From an uncultured Ruminococcus sp. (GTDB taxonomy: Bacteria; Bacillota; Clostridia; Oscillospirales; Ruminococcaceae): DNA of 64,000 nt. The stretch is from assembly GCF_937915125.1 (NCBI RefSeq), contig NZ_CALDMP010000098.1, forward strand, positions 62,001 through 126,000. Direction: 5' to 3'. This document shows, in pieces, positions 36,350 through 44,329 of the stretch. Below the pieces are notes generated by a model. The model was not told where the DNA came from. It saw only the letters and a list, made by a program, of their open reading frames with translations, and searched no databases. Numbering within the stretch: position 1 is the first letter of the stretch; every line of letters begins with the position of its first letter. The position numbers were made by a program, and so were the translations under genes.

Positions 36350-39300
36350 TTATGTTTCATCCTTTTTCTTCAGGATTGCCGCCTTTTTGGCTTCAAATTC
36401 CGCATCGGTCAGGATACCCTGATTGTGCAGAGTTTCCAGCTTTTCCAGCAGCTTTTCCGGTGTTTCCTCGTCAGAGGACTTGGACTTCAGCTTTGCACGC
36501 TTTTTCGCCTGCTGCCGTTCCCGTTCCTTTTCGGCTTCCAGTTCCACCAGCATTGCCGCATAGCGCTTCCGGTCACCGAACCAGAACAGCACGATGAGGA
36601 TCAGTCCGCCGCCCAACAGTCCCATGCCGATCCACCAGCCCGGCGGTGTGTAGGTCATGGTCACCGTATGGGTACCCGGCTCCAGATTTACGCCGATGAG
36701 GGCATCTACGATCACAAGCTGATCCACCTTCTTGCCGTCCACCTTGACAGTCCAGCCCGGCTGATCCGGGATGGTGGTCATCATGAGCTGACCTTCTTCG
36801 GCAGTAATGGTACCTACCAGCTTCCGGTCGTTGCTCTTTTCTGCGTCGATCTGCCACTGATTCTTCTTGAGAATATCAATGTCCTCCTGGAACACGCTGG
36901 GATGGTAGGTGTAGAACAGGAAGTTCTTGACGATGGTGAATTTCTCCTGGTTTGCAACCGTCATTCGCAGGGTGATCTTTGTGCCCGGTGCAAAGGTGCC
37001 CAGACGCAGTGCGATGTAGTTGTCACCCTCGAAGTACTGTCCCATGGATTCAAAGCCGCCGTTGTCCTTTGCATAGTTGTCCGCGGCCGCCCAGGTAAAG
37101 TCACCTGTATTGTTTTCACGCCATGCAGCTTCGTTTTCGCTCCACTCTGTTTCATCCCAGGTGGACATCCAGAGGTTGACTTCCTTCTGGAACTCTGTCT
37201 TGAAGTAGATGTAAATGGGTTCTTCCGACTCTGCCACCAGGTGGAAATCCACAGTGGGGTCGCCGTCACCGGTAACATCATACTTGGTCTGTTCCCCATA
37301 AGGACTCGTGGTAATAGCATCGCTGACAATGGGGTTCTCTGCCAGATTCAGAGGTGTATAGTACTCATGCCATGATGAGAACTGACCGGCATCATCAAAT
37401 GTGGTATTGCCGCTCATGGTACTCATGAAGATATTCTGGCTGTTGAAGGGATTGTCGTTGCCCAGATGGTCGATCTTTGTCACATCGCTGTCCACCATAT
37501 AGCCGATGGAAAGGGCGTTGGTATTTTCATAGGCAGTGATGGTCTTGTCTGTACCGTTTTCGTTGGTATAGTCATATGCCCATCTTGCTTCATATGCAGG
37601 ATTCAGACGGCGCTTCTGGTCATTGCTGTCCCCACGATCCAGGACATACTTGATGCCCAGAAGAGAGTCTGCGACCTCTGTGTTGCCGTCATAGCGTGTG
37701 TAATAGCTGTGCATGCAATAGCCCATGGTCTCAATGAAGTTGATGATACGGGTATTCATGACAGAGCTGGAGTGGGAAATACCGTTCAGTCCAAAGCCGG
37801 CGTTGTCGTTGACACAGCGGAAGAAGGTCTTTTCTGCACGGTAGAAGCCGTCGTCCTTTTCCTCCAGCATATCTGCTGCGGCACGGCCGTTCTGCATGTA
37901 ATTCTGATAGGACTTTCTGGTAGAATATGCAACCTCTTCATCAATGTCCTTCATGGAATCAATAGCATTATAGGTTGCTTCGCCGCCCACCATAAAGAGC
38001 ATCATGGTAGTCAGGGCAATGCTGACGCCCCGTTTTCCCTGGGTGAGCTTTCCGCCGGTCATAAAGTACAGCAGGATCAGATAAATGCCCATAATTGCCG
38101 CAGAGATCCAGACGGCGCCCTTTGCCATCTGCTCAAACTTCATGCCGGCAACAACGGCAATAAAGACGATCAGACCGATGGCAGTGCCCAGAAGATGCTT
38201 CTTCTTGATGCCCTCCAGATTGGCGAACGCCGTTGCCGCCATGGACAGGAATACGAAGGACAGCAGGAAGGAATAGCGGAAGGGCAGCCAGTTCGGCACC
38301 TGTCCGCCGTGCCACATCATATCCACGGGGGTGATGAGCATGCACATGATCATCACGAAGATCAGTGCAGAATAGCCGATCTTTTTCTTCCGGCTGATGT
38401 TCTTGTTCAGATAGAACAGGGGCAGGAGCACCACAGTCAGCAGACCGCAGTAGATCTCCGGCTTACCCTGGACATTGACCGAGTCGTACTGCGCCGGCAG
38501 CAGCTGGGGCAGCATGTCCAGCAGGTCGCACAGGAACACCAGCAGAGGCGAATCCTGGGCGCTTTCCAGGAGGGTCTTGCTCAGGGGGAAGGACTGGAAC
38601 CGGAAGCTGTAGTCCGGGTCGGTGAACTCAAATTTACCCAGCTTCAGGGCATTGTACACCGGCAGGAGCATAAAGGCTGCACATGCCAGAGCAATGAGCG
38701 ATGAATAGGCGATCCGTACAAAGGCGGTGAAATAGTCATAGCCCTTGCGCTTCTTGTCCGAACCCAGGAACAGGTAGAACAGGAAATAGAGGATCACGAA
38801 GAAGCAGATCATATAGCCGATGTAGAAGTTTGCCACACACATGATCGCCAGGGGAATGATATAGTGCAGCCGTCTGCCGTCATCCACCAGGTATTCGATA
38901 CCCAGCATAATGAGGGGCAGGAACACGATTCCGTCCAGCCACATGGGGTCGATGAGCTGGATCACCGCATACGCCATCATCGCGTACATGGTGGAGAACA
39001 GCAGGGACGGATAGGGCTGTACACCCCGGCGCTTTTGCAGGAAATAGTTAAAGGTAACCCCTGCGGCGCCCAGCTTGCACAGCTGCATGATCAGCAGACT
39101 GCTCAGCATGAATTTTTCCGGGAGCAGCAGTACAATGAGCGTAAAGGGACTGGCGAGATAATAGCCGATGATGCCCATAAACTCACCGGAGAGGTTTCTC
39201 GACCAGTTGTAGAAAATGCTGCCGTCTCCCCAGAACGCATCACGCAGCGCTTCGAAGTAGTAGACGTACTGACCGTTCAGGTCGAGACAGAGCACGGACT

Positions 39301-39487
39301 CCTCGCCGAACGGATACAGCCCGAAAATGGCATAAGCCAGATAGGTCAGAGCCGCGGGTATCGCAAATGCAATGAGATAGACCCGGTTCCGGACGATCCA
39401 GTTTTTCAGGCCGGTCAGAATGCCGCCGATGCTGATGCTGCCCTTTGCCGGCAGGGCTGCGGCGGCTTTTGTCTTGGTAGTTGCCAT
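36350..39487 (-). CDS. YfhO-family multi-spanning membrane protein with SHOCT tail
   Basis: A 1045-residue protein of the YfhO family. About 12-14 membrane helices occupy roughly residues 30-490, with FGEESVLCLDLNGQYVYYFE in the first extracellular loop, typical of GT-C-like glycosyl transfer proteins. An extracellular domain spans about 500-930, one further helix lies near 945-965, and a charged coiled region ends in a SHOCT-like motif, LETLHNQGILTDAEFEAKKA (about 1016-1035). Related Bacillus and Listeria proteins are needed for lipoteichoic acid glycosylation. A SHOCT end is unusual for this family. Promoter at 39628-39656; monocistronic. Confidence 0.88.
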   Translation of the reverse strand: MATTKTKAAAALPAKGSISIGGILTGLKNWIVRNRVYLIAFAIPAALTYLAYAIFGLYPFGEESVLCLDLNGQYVYYFEALRDAFWGDGSIFYNWSRNLSGEFMGIIGYYLASPFTLIVLLLPEKFMLSSLLIMQLCKLGAAGVTFNYFLQKRRGVQPYPSLLFSTMYAMMAYAVIQLIDPMWLDGIVFLPLIMLGIEYLVDDGRRLHYIIPLAIMCVANFYIGYMICFFVILYFLFYLFLGSDKKRKGYDYFTAFVRIAYSSLIALACAAFMLLPVYNALKLGKFEFTDPDYSFRFQSFPLSKTLLESAQDSPLLVFLCDLLDMLPQLLPAQYDSVNVQGKPEIYCGLLTVVLLPLFYLNKNISRKKKIGYSALIFVMIMCMLITPVDMMWHGGQVPNWLPFRYSFLLSFVFLSMAATAFANLEGIKKKHLLGTAIGLIVFIAVVAGMKFEQMAKGAVWISAAIMGIYLILLYFMTGGKLTQGKRGVSIALTTMMLFMVGGEATYNAIDSMKDIDEEVAYSTRKSYQNYMQNGRAAADMLEEKDDGFYRAEKTFFRCVNDNAGFGLNGISHSSSVMNTRIINFIETMGYCMHSYYTRYDGNTEVADSLLGIKYVLDRGDSNDQKRRLNPAYEARWAYDYTNENGTDKTITAYENTNALSIGYMVDSDVTKIDHLGNDNPFNSQNIFMSTMSGNTTFDDAGQFSSWHEYYTPLNLAENPIVSDAITTSPYGEQTKYDVTGDGDPTVDFHLVAESEEPIYIYFKTEFQKEVNLWMSTWDETEWSENEAAWRENNTGDFTWAAADNYAKDNGGFESMGQYFEGDNYIALRLGTFAPGTKITLRMTVANQEKFTIVKNFLFYTYHPSVFQEDIDILKKNQWQIDAEKSNDRKLVGTITAEEGQLMMTTIPDQPGWTVKVDGKKVDQLVIVDALIGVNLEPGTHTVTMTYTPPGWWIGMGLLGGGLILIVLFWFGDRKRYAAMLVELEAEKERERQQAKKRAKLKSKSSDEETPEKLLEKLETLHNQGILTDAEFEAKKAAILKKKDET

Positions 39488-39627
39488 GAAATTCCTCCTT
39501 AAAAATCGGATACCATACGGCGGTATCTGGAATAGAATACGAGTTCTTCTGGTGCATTTCCAGAAAAATCCGCGAAAAAGGTGTTCCGCCGTTCCCCCCC
39601 TGGACGGTCAGAACAACAGATAAAGAC

Positions 39628-39656
39628 ATTATACCATATTTTTTACACAGTTGCAA
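39628..39656 (-). promoter_or_regulatory. Promoter of the yfhO-like gene
   Basis: Minus strand TTGCAA, 17-base spacer, TATAAT. The leader of about 130 bases contains a GATACC/GGTATC hairpin close to the ribosome site. Confidence 0.75.
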
Positions 39657-39693
39657 GTCTTTTTTTAAATTTAGATGAAAATAAGATACAAGC

Positions 39694-39855
39694 ACCCCTC
39701 CACCATTGCCGTGCAATGGTTCCCCTCCCCTTTCATGGGAGGCAGCTAAGGCTCCCCTGAAAGGGGAGCTGGCACGGCGCAGCCGTGACTGAGGGGTTGA
39801 TTCCGATCCTTCCACCATTGCCGTGCAATGGTTCCCTTCCCCTTTCATGGGAGGC
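39694..39855. repeat. Class A palindromic repeat, one full and one half unit
   Basis: A full unit in reverse orientation at 39694-39797 is followed at 39809-39855 by a second left half (CCACCATTGCCGTGCAATGG and the CCCCTTTCATGGGAGG part). The half unit stops at the end of rsmE. Confidence 0.8.
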
Positions 39856-39863
39856 TTGAAACA

Positions 39864-40583
39864 TCACAAATTCCCCGTCAGGTGCATGAGGATAGAAATT
39901 GCTGCCAGAGGTGCTGTTTCGCAGCGCAGGATACGTTCCCCCAGCCACACCGGCACTGCCCCTTGTTCCTGTAATTTCCGGGCTTCTTCCGGGTCAAAGC
40001 CGCCCTCGCTCCCCACGATCAGGGCAATATTGCGGCAGTCCTGCAAATCCACCCCCGAAAAGCGCACGCCGCCGCCTTCGTACAGCAGAATCGCCTTGTC
40101 CGCCTTCTGGATCTCCTGACAGGCTTCGCCGAAAGAGCGCATGGGTGCGATCTCCGGGAGTATCCCCCGCCCTGCCTGTTTAGCGGCGGATTGGGATATT
40201 TTTTGCAGACGGGACAGCTTCTTTGTAAATTCCGCCGGCTTGGGACGGGAAATACATCGCCGTGTGAGCACCGGCACAATGCGCACCGCCCCCAGTTCCA
40301 CAGCTTTCTGGATGATCTGCTCCAGCTTGTCCCCTTTTGGCATTGCCTGGTACAGGGTCACAGAAACCGTTGGCTCTGCTGCGCAGACGGTAGAGGAACA
40401 CACCTCCAGATGCACCTCCTCCGGCGTAATGGAACGGATGCGGCAGTTGTAATCCCGCCCATAGGCGCAGACTGTCAGCATATCCCCCACACGCATCCGC
40501 AGGGAAAGCCCGATATGACGGGCATCGGGACCTGTGATGACAACATCCGATTCGTCCAGTTCTTCTAAAAAAAATCGCGGCAT
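39864..40583 (-). CDS. rsmE: 16S rRNA (uracil-1498-N3)-methyltransferase RsmE
   Basis: A 239-residue SPOUT methyltransferase acting on U1498 of 16S rRNA. The N-terminal PUA-like domain starts MPRFFLEEL and includes GPDARHIGLSLRMRVGD. The SPOUT knot includes KAVELGAVRIVPVLTRRCI and the C-terminal SAM-binding IVGSEGGFDPEEA and GERILRCETAPL. The start follows AAAAGGAG at about eight bases. Flanked on both sides by class A palindromes. Confidence 0.93.
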   Translation of the reverse strand: MPRFFLEELDESDVVITGPDARHIGLSLRMRVGDMLTVCAYGRDYNCRIRSITPEEVHLEVCSSTVCAAEPTVSVTLYQAMPKGDKLEQIIQKAVELGAVRIVPVLTRRCISRPKPAEFTKKLSRLQKISQSAAKQAGRGILPEIAPMRSFGEACQEIQKADKAILLYEGGGVRFSGVDLQDCRNIALIVGSEGGFDPEEARKLQEQGAVPVWLGERILRCETAPLAAISILMHLTGNL

Positions 40584-40617
40584 GGTTTTTTCTCCTTTTT
40601 GGTTCATTTCGGGATGT

Positions 40618-40733
40618 CACCCCTCCACCGCCTGGCGGCGGTTCCCCTCCCCTTTCAGGGGAGGCTTTTTTGGAGAGGGAGCGCGCTGCCTCCCCTGAAA
40701 GGGGAGGGGAACCAGCGAAGCTGGTGGAGGGGT
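40618..40733. repeat. Class A palindromic repeat, variant core
   Basis: The outer CCCCTCCACC and GGTGGAGGGG arms are kept, but the inner hairpins differ (GCCTGGCGGC and CCAGCGAAGCTGG). It fills most of the gap between rsmE and the lipoprotein gene. Confidence 0.8.
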
Positions 40734-40784
40734 CAATAGATCAAAATATGAAAAATAATTTCCATGACCCTTTGTGTGATATTG

Positions 40785-40813
40785 TTGACATTTTCGGAAA
40801 AATGTGATAAAGT
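40785..40813 (+). promoter_or_regulatory. Promoter of the lipoprotein gene
   Basis: TTGACA, 17-base spacer, TAAAGT, about 50 bases before the start at 40862. Confidence 0.55.
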
Positions 40814-40861
40814 AATAGTCAAAGCCATTTGGGCAGCTATGCCCGGAAAGGAACATGTGAT

Positions 40862-41515
40862 ATGGCACAAAAAACAACTTGGTTCCGCCCCATTCTCACC
40901 CTGGGACTGGCGGCGGCATTGATATGCACCTGCTTCGGCTGCGGTGCGCAGTCCGGCACAGACACAAACAACCCACAGGGCGAGGATGTGGCAATGGAAG
41001 ACCTGGAATATGGCGCAACCATGCGAAAATCCACAGACTTTTCCGTTCCTGTGGAATATGACAAGCGCTTTCTGGAGGACGGCGAGCTGAAAACCCTGGC
41101 GGACTATTATGCATCCGTTCAGAATGAGGATCTGACCCTTTTCTCCAGCTGTGTGCTGGATTTCTATATGGAATCCCTCTATCAGAACGCATACGGCGGT
41201 CTCCTGGACGACAGCGCCTATCTGGCGCAGCAGCACGAGAAATTCCAGGAACAGATCGACGGAGATTTCACCTTTGCAAATATTTCCATCAACGAATGCA
41301 AGGAACAGGGCGACGCCGGCTCCGGCATCGAATATCTCACGGAAATGTTCAACGAATTAAAGGGAGACGACACCTACTGGGATACCCACGTACAGAGCTG
41401 CAAGGCACTGACGGTGCAGCCCATGCTATCCGACGGCGAGGACACCACTGTGGCTTGTGACGAAGTCCCTGTGTTCCTGGTGAATCTGGACGGCACATAC
41501 TACGTCTGCGCATAA
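40862..41515 (+). CDS. Putative lipoprotein of unknown function
   Basis: A 217-residue protein with a signal peptide ending in a lipobox-like CFGCGAQSG (cysteine near residue 28). It is therefore likely to be lipid-anchored outside the membrane. The mature part is acidic and predicted alpha/beta, with ALTVQPMLSDGEDTTVACDE and VFLVNLDGTYYVCA at the end, the pattern of small clostridial lipoproteins with a nuclear-transport-factor-like or DUF4878-like fold; this is only a guess. The start at 40862 follows GGAAAGGA. It ends nine bases from a convergent small gene. Confidence 0.7.
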   Translation: MAQKTTWFRPILTLGLAAALICTCFGCGAQSGTDTNNPQGEDVAMEDLEYGATMRKSTDFSVPVEYDKRFLEDGELKTLADYYASVQNEDLTLFSSCVLDFYMESLYQNAYGGLLDDSAYLAQQHEKFQEQIDGDFTFANISINECKEQGDAGSGIEYLTEMFNELKGDDTYWDTHVQSCKALTVQPMLSDGEDTTVACDEVPVFLVNLDGTYYVCA

Positions 41516-41524
41516 GCATTGTAA

Positions 41525-41716
41525 TTATATGGTAAAATCATCCTCTTCCGCCAAGAGCTGTTCCTGTTTTGCGGCTTCTTCCGCTTCTCTGCATTCTCTC
41601 AGTTTCTCGCTGAGCTGACGCATGGCGATCCGATATCGCCAGAACAGCAGCACCATGGCTGCCAGATATAACACGGTCACCAAAATCAGCGCAATCGCCA
41701 GGGGATGTTCCAGCAT
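41525..41716 (-). CDS. Small single-pass membrane protein
   Basis: A 63-residue protein: one membrane helix (about 5-27, LAIALILVTVLYLAAMVLLFW) and a charged coiled tail rich in Glu and Arg. It has a good ribosome site (AAAGGAG, ten bases) and a strong promoter at 41753-41781, so it is probably expressed. No family recognised; topology resembles division or stress micro-proteins, but nothing specific supports that. Confidence 0.65.
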   Translation of the reverse strand: MLEHPLAIALILVTVLYLAAMVLLFWRYRIAMRQLSEKLRECREAEEAAKQEQLLAEEDDFTI

Positions 41717-41752
41717 GTTTCAGCGCTCCTTTCTGTCTCAAATGCTTTCCTT

Positions 41753-41781
41753 ATTATAATACCGTGGGCTGGATTTGTCAA
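41753..41781 (-). promoter_or_regulatory. Promoter of the small membrane protein gene
   Basis: Minus strand TTGACA, 17-base spacer, TATAAT, 37 bases before the start codon. Confidence 0.8.
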
Positions 41782-41799
41782 CCGGGGTGGGATTTCCTA

Positions 41800-41961
41800 C
41801 ACGGAAATCAATTTTATAGGAATGAACCCCTCAGTCACGGCTGTGCCGTGCCAGCTCCCCTTTCAGGGGAGCCTTAGCTGCCTCCCATGAAAGGGGAGGG
41901 GGACCATTGCGCAGCAATGGTGGAGGGGTGATTGGATTGAAACATAAAATTGATTTCCGTG
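41800..41961. mobile_element. MITE family 2, copy 2 (162 bp) with a class A core
   Basis: Exact 18-base inverted ends CACGGAAATCAATTTTAT. The flanking nine bases, 41791-41799 and 41962-41970, match at seven positions (GATTTCCTA and AATTTCCGA), which reads as an aged target duplication. A class A palindrome fills 41826-41929. The gap beyond it to 42170 holds class B fragments near 41999-42033 and 42053-42079. Confidence 0.8.
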
Positions 41962-42174
41962 AATTTCCGAAAAGCCGAATGGGAAACCTCCGGAAATTTG
42001 CGGGCGAACGCTGTTCGCCCCTACAATGGGTTCCTTTTAGGTTCTGCGGGAACGGCGGGAGCAAGCCCCCGCCCTACGTTTCTGATTTCCAGACAGAAAG
42101 TAAAGCTTTAGGCGTGACAATGTACAGATGCACACGTCTCTGTAAAAAAATCTGCAAACATGGCAGAAAAGGAC

Positions 42175-42203
42175 TTGTATTTTTTTTGAAAACATGGTAT
42201 ACT
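42175..42203 (+). promoter_or_regulatory. Promoter of the cysteine-rich protein gene
   Basis: TTGTAT, 17-base spacer, TATACT, about 95 bases before the start. Confidence 0.55.
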
Positions 42204-42297
42204 ATGACTATGGTCGAAAGTTTTGCCGTTCCAGCCGCATACCGGGCCGCAGCTGGAATGCGATTGACAATGGGGCTTCGGAGAAAAGAGGTATCTT

Positions 42298-42666
42298 ATG
42301 AAAGGCAGTACAATTGCTGCAATGGTATTGGCAGCTGCGGCAGCTTCCGCCGCAACGATTTTTGCGCTGAAGAAAGCACACGATAAGAAGCTGGAAAATG
42401 CTTGCAACTGCGACGATCTGCCCGAGGGCGGCTGCTGCTGTATGGATGATGAGACAGATGAGGCATGCTGCTGCACAGCGGACGATGCAGAGACTTGCTG
42501 CTGTGAGGCTGACGAAACAGCGGAAGAAAAAGCAGAGGATTGCTGCTGCGCCGATGGGGTCTGTTCCTTTGGCGAAGACGATGATGCCGCAGTAGACCAG
42601 CCGGCACAGATCCATATGCCGGAGAATCTGGACGAGGATGACGCGGATTCCACAGAAAAAGCGTGA
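42298..42666 (+). CDS. Acidic cysteine-cluster protein, membrane-anchored or secreted
   Basis: A 122-residue protein not recognised from any family. An N-terminal hydrophobic segment (MKGSTIAAMVLAAAAASAAT) could be a signal peptide or anchor. The rest is extremely acidic and holds cysteine clusters: one CNC, then CCC four times (about residues 57-83) at roughly regular intervals, and a final lone cysteine. About 15 of 122 residues are Cys and over 30 are Asp or Glu. Such composition suggests metal binding or a redox buffer; this is inference. Ribosome site AAGAGGTAT, promoter at 42175-42203, directly followed by the tRNA-Ala promoter. Confidence 0.7.
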   Translation: MKGSTIAAMVLAAAAASAATIFALKKAHDKKLENACNCDDLPEGGCCCMDDETDEACCCTADDAETCCCEADETAEEKAEDCCCADGVCSFGEDDDAAVDQPAQIHMPENLDEDDADSTEKA

Positions 42667-42706
42667 CCGGACGGACAAAATCTGCCGCTTTCTGTGAAAA
42701 GATCTA

Positions 42707-42735
42707 TTGACAAGCTGCACCTGCTGTGCTATAAT
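42707..42735 (+). promoter_or_regulatory. Promoter of tRNA-Ala
   Basis: TTGACA, 17-base spacer, TATAAT: a consensus promoter nine bases before the tRNA. Confidence 0.9.
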
Positions 42736-42744
42736 GAGCTTGTT

Positions 42745-42820
42745 GGGGCATTAGCGCAGCTGGGAGCGCATCACATTCGCATTGTGGGGGTCGGGAGTTC
42801 GAATCTCCTATGCTCCACCA
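42745..42820 (+). tRNA. tRNA-Ala (anticodon CGC), CCA encoded
   Basis: Acceptor GGGGCAT pairs with ATGCTCC and includes the G3-U70 pair that marks alanine tRNAs. The anticodon loop is TTCGCAT (anticodon CGC); the stem TCACA/TGTGG has one G-U pair. T loop AGTTCGAATCT and an encoded CCA are present. Confidence 0.92.
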
Positions 42821-42827
42821 GAGGAAT

Positions 42828-42872
42828 ACCACGTGGTTTCGGGAGTTTCCCGGGATTACGTGGTGTTTTTTG
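42828..42872 (+). terminator. Terminator of tRNA-Ala
   Basis: ACCACGT pairs with ACGTGGT around a loop with an inner GGGAGTTTCCC helix, followed by GTTTTTTG. Confidence 0.8.
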
Positions 42873-42965
42873 TACGATTTTTATCAATATGCCGCTTATA
42901 CAGCAAAATCAAAAAATGCACCCGTTTCCGGATGCATTTTTAATACGAATCCCTTAAAGCAACAC

Positions 42966-43418
42966 TCACAGCGTCTTGACCATCTGCAAATACCCCAAGG
43001 GTTCATAGCCAAGCCGCTGATACAACGCCCGTGCCCGTTCATTTTCCGGCTCTGTCTCCAGGCGAATCTCTGCGGCTTTCCCTTTGAGCTCCTGTTCCAG
43101 CCAGGTCATAAACCGGCTGCCCAGTCCCTGGGAACGATAGTCCGGACGGAGATACAGTTCCTCCACCCAAACCACCACGCCGCCCAGTTCATGCTGCATC
43201 ATGCGGTTTGTCACAGCGAAGCCGGCTGCCTTTTCCCCATGGGCAAAGAGATAGCCCGACAAATAGCGGTCAGAGGTCATCATCTCCTGAAAAGCCGCCC
43301 GGTGCCGTTCCGGCGGAATGGGGTGGAGCACTGCCGGGGAATGATAAAATTCCTCCGCCATGACATAAAATTCCGATTCGTCCGCCGGACAGAGTGGACG
43401 GAAAAAGACTGTGCTCAT
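42966..43418 (-). CDS. GNAT-family N-acetyltransferase
   Basis: A 150-residue acetyltransferase. The acetyl-CoA loop is RPDYRSQGLGSRFM (about 95-108) with VWVEELYLRPDY just before it, and the end shows ETEPENERARALYQRLGYEPLG, the classic GNAT C-terminal motif. Acceptor unknown. A further 77 codons are open upstream but are out-of-phase reading of the TPM gene's Gly/His-rich tail; the ATG at 43418 overlaps that gene's stop as ATGA. Last gene of the zinc-ribbon/TPM/GNAT group. Confidence 0.88.
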   Translation of the reverse strand: MSTVFFRPLCPADESEFYVMAEEFYHSPAVLHPIPPERHRAAFQEMMTSDRYLSGYLFAHGEKAAGFAVTNRMMQHELGGVVVWVEELYLRPDYRSQGLGSRFMTWLEQELKGKAAEIRLETEPENERARALYQRLGYEPLGYLQMVKTL

Positions 43419-44329
43419 CGGTGATTTCCGCCTCCTCCGTGGCTGCCGCCGCCGGAACTGTGGTGACTGCTGCCACCACCGCCGCCACCGCCGCCGGAAC
43501 TGCTCTCGATTTTCGTCCGGGTGCGGTACTGCCGCAGAAACCGGTCTGCGCGGTTGGAATAGTGCACATTCCCCTGTTCCAGATGGTGCTGCATACTGCC
43601 TGGGCTTTTGAAGCGATAGCTGTGCTTGATTGTGAAGAATGCAATGCACCCTGCCGCCAGTCCCAGGAGCATCGACACCAGAATGATCATGCCCCAGCTT
43701 GCAAGTGCAGTATACTCCTCCGGCAGCTTGTTGACCTCCTGGACAACGCCGTCCTCCATGATGAGATAGGTTCCCGTGCCACTGTCATAGGTGTAATAGG
43801 TGTCGCTGGGCGCGCCCTTTTCTGCATAATATTTCAGATCGAAGCAGAACTTGTATACCGCCATGGGGACATCCTCTTCCCCACGTCCCAGATAGGGATT
43901 CATATCGCTGAAAATCTCGCTGATACGGTCATATTCCGAGGAGTTGGTATAGTAGAACTGCCCCTTGCCGCTGGTGGAGATATAGTCGAACAAGTCCGCC
44001 TCGCCGGACATATCCAGATAGAGGAACACGCCGTCCGTATTGATGCCGAAGCATTCATCATAGGTATCATCGCAGAAGGCAATGGTCTGGCTCTCCCCCA
44101 TGGGTTCGCTGCCGATCCATACACCGATGTACATACCGGTTTCCGCCGCAGTTTCCTCCAGATCTTCCATTATTTCATCAAATTCCGAGTCCGTGAGCCA
44201 GCCGCCCTCATCGCAGAGATACACCGTATCCGTCTGATCCTCCGTCATGGCAGATGCCGGCAGCGCCGCCATGGTACTCAGAATGCCCAGGGACAGCACT
44301 GCCCCGGTGATTTTCCAGAAATGCTTCAT
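43415..44329 (-). CDS. TPM-domain membrane protein (YdjH/YgcG-like)
   Basis: A 304-residue protein: signal peptide (about 1-27), an extracellular TPM-type domain (about 30-170, with DEGGWLTDSEFDEIMEDLEE), one membrane helix (about 208-232, SWGMIILVSMLLGLAAGCIAFF), and a cytoplasmic tail ending in a low-complexity Gly/Ser/His stretch. TPM domains occur in photosystem repair phosphatases and in YgcG/YdjH. The tail is typical of the family. ATGA overlaps link it to the zinc-ribbon gene before and the GNAT gene after. In Bacillus the equivalent ydjH belongs to a PspA-type envelope stress operon. Confidence 0.85.
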   Translation of the reverse strand: MKHFWKITGAVLSLGILSTMAALPASAMTEDQTDTVYLCDEGGWLTDSEFDEIMEDLEETAAETGMYIGVWIGSEPMGESQTIAFCDDTYDECFGINTDGVFLYLDMSGEADLFDYISTSGKGQFYYTNSSEYDRISEIFSDMNPYLGRGEEDVPMAVYKFCFDLKYYAEKGAPSDTYYTYDSGTGTYLIMEDGVVQEVNKLPEEYTALASWGMIILVSMLLGLAAGCIAFFTIKHSYRFKSPGSMQHHLEQGNVHYSNRADRFLRQYRTRTKIESSSGGGGGGGGSSHHSSGGGSHGGGGNHR

